Positions 23,390-23,831 of a stretch of 23,831 nt of DNA are shown here, one piece after another. Source of the stretch: Prevotella sp. CAG:891. Lineage in GTDB: Bacteria; Bacteroidota; Bacteroidia; Bacteroidales; Bacteroidaceae. The stretch is taken from assembly GCA_000437675.1 (NCBI GenBank), contig FR901734.1, forward strand, positions 5,351 to 29,181, given 5' to 3'. The stretch's first letter is position 1; every line of letters starts with the position of its first letter. The notes beneath the pieces were generated by a model. That model searched no databases and was not told the origin of the DNA. It saw only the letters and a list, made by a program, of their open reading frames with translations. The position numbers and the translations under genes are program-made.

Positions 23390-23435
23390 CGGACGATGAA
23401 CGCAGTGTCGCAACTGCTTCATCGTCCGTTTTTTT
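23390..23435 (+). terminator. Rho-independent terminator after the exported-protein pair
   Basis: CGGACGATGAA (23390-23400) pairs perfectly with TTCATCGTCCG (23418-23428), with an inner GCAGT/ACTGC stem, then seven T. A weaker GTCAGGG/CCCTGAC pair lies between the stop codon and this hairpin (about 23333-23375). Confidence 0.93.
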
Positions 23436-23514
23436 CATTCAACCCTAAGTTCAACCTGTTCAAGGATGGGGAGAACGCGTTCCAAGGGTCTTATTTTTAA
23501 CTCTTTTGTTGTTG

Positions 23515-23593
23515 AAACTAGCTCGGAACTAATTCAGACAAGCTTGGAACTAATTTCAACAAGCTCGGAACTAATTCAGACAAACGCGGAAGC
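23515..23593 (-). repeat. 21-bp repeat array 2 (four units), inverted relative to array 1
   Basis: On the plus strand GGAA begins at 23525, 23546, 23567 and 23588, an exact 21-bp period. Read on the minus strand the units are TTCCGCG..., then TTCCGAGCTTG, TTCCAAGCTTG and TTCCGAGCTAG. This is the same order as array 1, with one GCG unit first and three GAGCT-like units after it. The 509-bp end region 23323-23831 otherwise contains only the terminator and nothing recognisable. A 49-codon plus-strand frame (23466-23615) passes through the array. Confidence 0.95.
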
Positions 23594-23831
23594 TGCCCAA
23601 ATGGGCTTGAAATAAAAGGTATTTTACCATCCCATTACGTTTAATAACACTCCTGCAACTACTTCACGCCGCCCTCATCTGCGGGCAAGCACCGGGTCGC
23701 GCTTTCCACCTATTTCCATTTTGCTTCAAAATTACACCAAAACTCAGAATTACGCATTTCAGCTAACATAATGGTTGCATATTACCCAAAATATCATTAC
23801 ATTTGCCAACACCTACTCATCATTACTAACT

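Overview
The window looks like a chromosomal piece of a Bacteroidales bacterium, most likely Prevotellaceae. Three things support this. Promoters follow the Bacteroidetes pattern (TTTG about 20 nt upstream of TAnnTTTG), with clear copies at 6815-6846, 13601-13634, 16083-16115 and 19661-19692. The protein families are typical: DUF2807, Omp28-like, an MG2-type outer-membrane protein and an OmpA porin with a Pro-Ala linker. Two secreted proteins carry the same C-terminal tail (REYFNL.GQR...G.YL), as in Prevotella exported proteins. Species is not assignable from sequence alone.

Layout. 1-1459 (+): the 3' part of a zinc-type ABC substrate-binding gene, then an ATP-binding subunit gene broken by a 34-bp tandem duplication, closed by a terminator. 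1635-1747 (-): tRNA-Asn with its own terminator. 1791-1833: a symmetrical divergent promoter region. 1858-4523 (+): PfkB-family sugar/nucleoside kinase overlapping by one base an S41 C-terminal processing protease. 4524-5136: terminator, four-unit 21-bp repeat array, hairpin. 5137-6432 (-): seven-helix membrane protein fused to an AraC-type DNA-binding domain. About 6560-8840: AT-rich island with a perfect promoter, a leader of about 520 nt, a predicted surface lipoprotein with a Lys/Glu linker and an Ala/Gly tail, an inverted repeat and a small two-helix membrane protein.

8975-11594 (-): DUF2807 adhesin-like protein behind a ComM/YifB-type AAA+ ATPase, probably one transcription unit. 11595-12448: gene-poor, with two plus-strand terminators and a possible small RNA. 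12449-13564 (-): OmpA-family porin. 13818-16034 (-): polynucleotide phosphorylase. 16318-19377 (+): large MG2-type outer-membrane protein with a 21-bp tandem repeat ahead of its signal peptide. 19711-23322 (+): two exported proteins with matching tails. 23323-23831: terminator and a second 21-bp array in the opposite orientation to the first.

Most of the window is ordinary core and envelope biology. The parts that stand out are the AT-rich island, the two 21-bp arrays of quasi-palindromic units spaced exactly two helical turns apart, and the frame-breaking duplication in the ABC gene. No complete known defence, secretion or mobile system was recognised.
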